A stretch of DNA of 64,000 bases from Marsupella aquatica. Lineage: Eukaryota; Marchantiophyta. Location: assembly GCA_973895155.1 (NCBI GenBank), contig OZ316898.1, forward strand, positions 17,670,001 to 17,734,000, written 5' to 3'. Position 1 is the first letter of the stretch, and each line of letters starts with the position of its first letter. The translations under genes and the position numbers were made by a program. Under the pieces are notes generated by a model that made no database searches, was not told the origin of the DNA, and saw nothing but the letters and a program-made list of their open reading frames with translations. This document shows, piece by piece, positions 60,378 to 64,000 of the stretch.

Positions 60378-62038
60378 AATCATATAAAGTCTAGAGTGAC
60401 TAGAATGATATAAGTCTGTGCTTTCAGTGCAATCTTAATTAGAATGGCATACTTCTATCTGTAGAGATGGAGCTGAATAGCTTATGTCAACGCCTTGCCA
60501 TTGTAGATATTCAAAGTTTTGAAGTTTATCTTATTCAAACGACTGTAAGAAATCTAGCAATGGGAATTTTTGTTTACATAAGGACTTCTGTGCCCTCAGA
60601 GATGTTGGATTTCAATGGTGCTCACTACTGGAATTGGTAGCAGCAGCTTTTTGTTATCTTATTATTTGTGCATGTGTCGGTAACTGTTGTCCTGGCCTTG
60701 CTATTGATGCTCTGTTCAAAGCTTCTGCGTAGCTGGAGACTATAGAAGTTGAACTGTACAGTGCAAAAGTCGGATTTGGTGGGATATTCTTAGTAAGTGC
60801 ATGATATATATTTGGAAACAAATGATATGCATTAATTGGTGCTTTGAGTTGAGACTTGATCTCGTTATGGCACACAGTCACGAACGCAGTGTCCGTTTAA
60901 GCTCTGCCATGGCTTGCCTCTTGGAATGCGGAAGTCAAGTATGACAATCTTACGTGGTAAATGGTTTCTTGCACCGTTTCAAATTAAGGACCAGAGCGAT
61001 TGTAGATTCACAAAAGATTATATGTTGTTGTACTTGTCCTCTCTCGTTCTGTTGGATTGCATTTTGTTACCGTAAGCAGGTATGCTAGGGGAGGGTTACA
61101 CTAAATATGACCATTGTGGTATAATGGTCCCGACCCCAAGTGTTCTTGAGATTGATCTGAGATCTCTAGCTTTGGTGGAGGTGGCTTGATGTCTTACACC
61201 AGCAAGAAATGATTATGATGTTGGTCGTCCATACGGTGTTGTGCAATTTTTGAAATTTTTGCGAGTACCCCCTCGGTAATGCACATGTTCGAGTACTTCT
61301 CAATAACTATCGGAGCCTTGGAATGCTGACATCCAATGGGAGAAGGGTCAGTGGAGTTGTTTCTCTACTCCTGAAGGACAATATCGGGGACAATCTACGT
61401 GTGTCAGGCCAAGGCCTAATACAACTCAGTCACAAAAATCTTGATGAATTAAAGAGATTAACGTCTTATTATTGTTGTTAATTATAGTCAGACTAACTGC
61501 AGATGTAGAGTAAGATTTGATCAAAAGATTATGTTAAGTACGTCTAGCAATCTATATATGTATATACACACATGCTTTCAACAACTCAAAAATATTTGCA
61601 CATCTTTGAATTATTTTTGACAAATCCAAGAATCAGCATTGACTGGTTATAGATAGCAATGGCGATTCCGAATCATGTACAGGTAGAGTTTGTCCATCGA
61701 AGGCTGCCCCTTGTATCTATGACTAAACTTTGGTGGGAGCAATTCTAGCAATTTGGTATGAAGCCCTTTCATTGTCTGATGAGATGCTGCGACTCAACTT
61801 TGGTGGGAGCAATTCTAGCAATTTGGTATGCCGAGAATCGAGCCCGTTCATCGCCTGATGAGCTCCTTTCCATTAGTATCTGATACTTCTCATGCTGTTT
61901 AGAAGGAAGCATGTGAACTCATGTAGAGGCCTGGCCGAGCTTTGAGCAAGGTACATTGCAATTTTTATTGGATTGGATTTGTGTATAGTGCGAAATACAT
62001 GAGAGTTCATGAGCTCCATCAAGCGCAGCTCCTAAACC
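60378..62038. other. Intergenic region between the convergent Harbinger genes
   Basis: No gene seen. A tandem duplication of about 70 bp lies at 61726-61860 (AACTTTGGTGGGAGCAATTC TAGCAATTTGGTATG in both halves). The remainder is A/T-rich and includes probable 3' untranslated sequence of both genes. Confidence 0.45.
61726..61860. repeat. 70-bp tandem duplication
   Basis: Two copies of the phrase beginning AACTTTGGTGGGAGCAATTC, 70 bp apart, followed in both by GCC...TTCAT...CTGATGAG. Confidence 0.8.
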
Positions 62039-63211
62039 CTAGTCCTGCTGCCTCCCGTGTGACATCCTTTTGCTCATCTCAGTAGCAAAAAACTTGAAGG
62101 AAGAGGAAACATCACGTAAAGCTCCAGAAATTTTGCCTGACATTTTCTCTTGCATGTTCACTGTCTCTGTGTGCTTCTTCAAATCATTTTGAGCCATGAC
62201 TACGTGCTTCTCTTTTTCCCAATCCAACAGTGCCTTATCACTCAATTCTCTCCTTTCTGCTTGTGAAGCCATTGCTTTGACCATTTCTGTATTGGCATTT
62301 TTGAAATGATCATCGAGCCTGTCTTTCCTGGATTTTTTCAGCAAGCGTCCCTGTGCAGCAGGGTGGTCTGGGATAGCATTGGAGTCTGAATTCTCTTCTC
62401 CAGTGGGTGGCTGATCTCGCTCACTATCTTGCTCACCATTTACTTGTGGTCTATGCATTGCTTCGCCTGCCTCTGAATGTTGACCAACAACGCTCTCTGC
62501 TTGGGTACCCTCTGCATTTGCTACTGGTTGTGTATGAGCTGCACTTGCAGCTGGACGAGTCCCTCCTGAATTTGACACGAGCTCTTCATCCAAAGAACTA
62601 TCCATGACTTGCTCAGGGTCGGGTTGAACTGCTCGTCTACCAGGCACCCAACATTGCATTAATCTGTAGACCTCACTGTCGTATTGTGGCGGGAGGTTGA
62701 AACGTTTTCTATCTTCAGAGCCCATCTCAAAATAGCCAAGCTCGCCTGAAGGAGGCCTTCTTTGGTAATAAAAAATCTTCTTGAAATCAGTCATCAACTT
62801 CTCCCATTTCTTTCGGATTAAAGCCTGCTTCCTGTTGAACCCATACTTCAGCAGACCTGCAATAACGATCTTCCACCGGGCATCTGCTGATTTGATCCTG
62901 TCACGTGGAGTGTCCAGGAAGCTGCGCTCATACTCATCCTTCTTTAATGAAAGCAACAATCTCAACTCTGCCATTTTCCATCTCTGAGCTTGTGTGCTGG
63001 TTACTTGACTTGGAACCCCCACTGAAAAGGCCTGTGACTCAGTGCCAGGTAGGGACTCATTGGAAGGAGTTGCTTGAGTGCTAGTTGGTGGTGTGCTGAA
63101 TACCCCAGGCATTGGTGGTGAAAATCCGCAGCTAATGGCTTCAGAAGTTACAAAGTTTGATGAAGATGCAGCCATTGTCCTTGTAACAAATGGATCCCCT
63201 GATCCTATCAT
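62039..63211 (-). CDS. Trihelix/Myb-like DNA-binding protein, probable Harbinger partner
   Basis: 390 residues from ATG 63211, or 378 from ATG 63175 (MAASSSNF). The upstream TTTTTTTGCA context leaves open whether a leader exon exists. A Ser/Thr/Pro-rich head is followed by a trihelix (Myb/SANT-like) domain at about 75-185: WKMAELRLLLSLKKDEYERS, ADARWKIVIAGLLKYGFNRK and KKWEKLMTDFKKIFYYQRR. Then comes YFEMGSEDRKRFNLPPQYD, an acidic Gln/Glu-rich linker, a basic LLKKSRKDRLDDHF patch and a C-terminal coiled coil. This matches the second protein of plant PIF/Harbinger elements, which binds the element ends and carries the nuclease into the nucleus. The convergent arrangement with an intact nuclease supports the pairing. 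Confidence 0.75.
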   Translation of the reverse strand: MIGSGDPFVTRTMAASSSNFVTSEAISCGFSPPMPGVFSTPPTSTQATPSNESLPGTESQAFSVGVPSQVTSTQAQRWKMAELRLLLSLKKDEYERSFLDTPRDRIKSADARWKIVIAGLLKYGFNRKQALIRKKWEKLMTDFKKIFYYQRRPPSGELGYFEMGSEDRKRFNLPPQYDSEVYRLMQCWVPGRRAVQPDPEQVMDSSLDEELVSNSGGTRPAASAAHTQPVANAEGTQAESVVGQHSEAGEAMHRPQVNGEQDSERDQPPTGEENSDSNAIPDHPAAQGRLLKKSRKDRLDDHFKNANTEMVKAMASQAERRELSDKALLDWEKEKHVVMAQNDLKKHTETVNMQEKMSGKISGALRDVSSSFKFFATEMSKRMSHGRQQD

Positions 63212-64000
63212 TTTTTTGCAGGAGAGACGTTAGCACGTAGAAGTATAAACATTTTAGCAAAAATGTCAAGATTTCCTTCCGGCAGCTTTAGAAAATGTTG
63301 CAACCATATATCCATATGTAGTACCGAACACTGAAAACAAGACCGAGCATAGAGGTTTAATTTCTTTTTGGCAGCTCGAGAAAACAATTGACCTGGATGA
63401 TTAAGGGCAGGATGCCACTAGTACTGCAATAAAGTAAGATTTTTGCTTGCTCGCTCGGCTGACTCCCCGCGAGAGCTTGCGAACTAGGAATGTACAAGGC
63501 ACCTACAACAAGGGAAGAATTAAAGGGAGGTATGTTAATAGCGAGAATCACCTGGTCCTGAAGAATCGCAAGTAAGTAATTGATCAGCTAAGCAGTTCGA
63601 CATTATCATGATCTGGAAGAGTGTTTCGAGTTTGTTTTCTTGAAAGCTATGTGATACACTAGAAAAGATGAAAGGTAGACATCAGGGACACATCCGACAG
63701 TGGACCAACTGAGTAAAATGGCGACGGCGCAATTCTTCGTCAACCTGGGCACGAGTTTCTCCAACTCGCCGTCGGCCAATATGTTGTTCAGTCTGGACCA
63801 GGATTTATTTTGGGCAGCTTGATGAACTACTTGGCGAAACAAACACAAGCTCCCAAAGATCGAGTGAGAAAATGTAAGATTGAGGTTCTGCAACAAACAC
63901 AGCAAACCACGAGAGGCAACAAACGCAAATGAATGCTAACGTTAGTAGGAGCAGAATTATTTGCAGGAGAAACTCAGTAGCAACGATAATTTTCAAGAAT
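63212..64000. other. Upstream region of the trihelix gene, to window end
   Basis: Presumed promoter and leader of the minus-strand gene. A minus-strand frame at 63606-63905 includes NNILADGELEKLVPRLTKN, protein-like but unrecognised; it could be an upstream exon or chance. No inverted repeat matching the left side was found. Confidence 0.3.

Noticed and set aside
61105-61180. tRNA-like sequence (GTGGTATAATGGTC resembles an A box)
   Set aside because: No B box or cloverleaf follows; the match is limited to one arm and is partly palindromic.
57650-64000. Terminal inverted repeats for a complete Harbinger element
   Set aside because: Compared the two flanks by eye without finding matching ends; the right end may lie beyond the window.

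Overview
This window is nuclear DNA of a land plant. The evidence is a plant-type RNA polymerase II second subunit, an organellar seryl-tRNA synthetase with a transit-peptide-like N-terminus, a membrane-anchored SEC14 protein, introns with GT/AG borders, and plant transposon families (Ty1/Copia, PIF/Harbinger, tRNA-derived SINE, MITEs). I cannot fix the lineage from sequence alone. I rebuilt the gene models by hand from splice sites, reading-frame phase and remembered family sequences; no alignment was run.

Layout. 1-1552 (-): 5' part of a SNAPC4/MYB4R1-like gene, cut by the window edge. 1553-9209: gene-poor, with a solo LTR that has a perfect 5-bp duplication (5371-5714), diverged repeats, exon-like debris and a 61-bp minisatellite (8134-8570). 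9210-12555 (+): SEC14/CRAL-TRIO gene, 6 exons. 12556-16799: tandem and dispersed repeats plus a MITE, then the promoter and leader of RPB2. 16800-20360 (+): intronless RPB2. 21690-22044: SINE with 16-bp target duplications. 22313-26192 (-): GPI mannosyltransferase PIGB, 9 exons. 26973-30532 (+): 2-oxoglutarate/Fe(II) dioxygenase, 9 exons, divergent from PIGB across 780 bp. 30533-35777: repeats and a second solo LTR (33845-34176). 35778-37367 (+): intronless RCC2-like gene. 40700-41198 (-): first exon of an unidentified gene. 41393-43535: a 48-bp tandem repeat, a MITE and a TA-flanked inverted-repeat element. 44785-48287 (+): organellar seryl-tRNA synthetase, 10 exons. 49669-56451 (+): complete Copia element with 332-bp LTRs that differ at one base. 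58881-60377 (+) and 62039-63211 (-): HARBI1-like nuclease and trihelix/Myb-like protein, convergent, as in PIF/Harbinger systems.

How they relate. The host genes are unlinked housekeeping functions: snRNA transcription, Pol II, GPI-anchor synthesis in the ER, lipid transfer, a cytosolic or nuclear hydroxylase, an RCC1-type propeller and organellar translation. The features that most deserve follow-up are: the shared, inverted first exon and promoter of the seryl-tRNA synthetase gene and its neighbour; the Copia copy with nearly identical LTRs but a broken coding region; two GC-AG introns in one gene; and the intact two-gene Harbinger pair.
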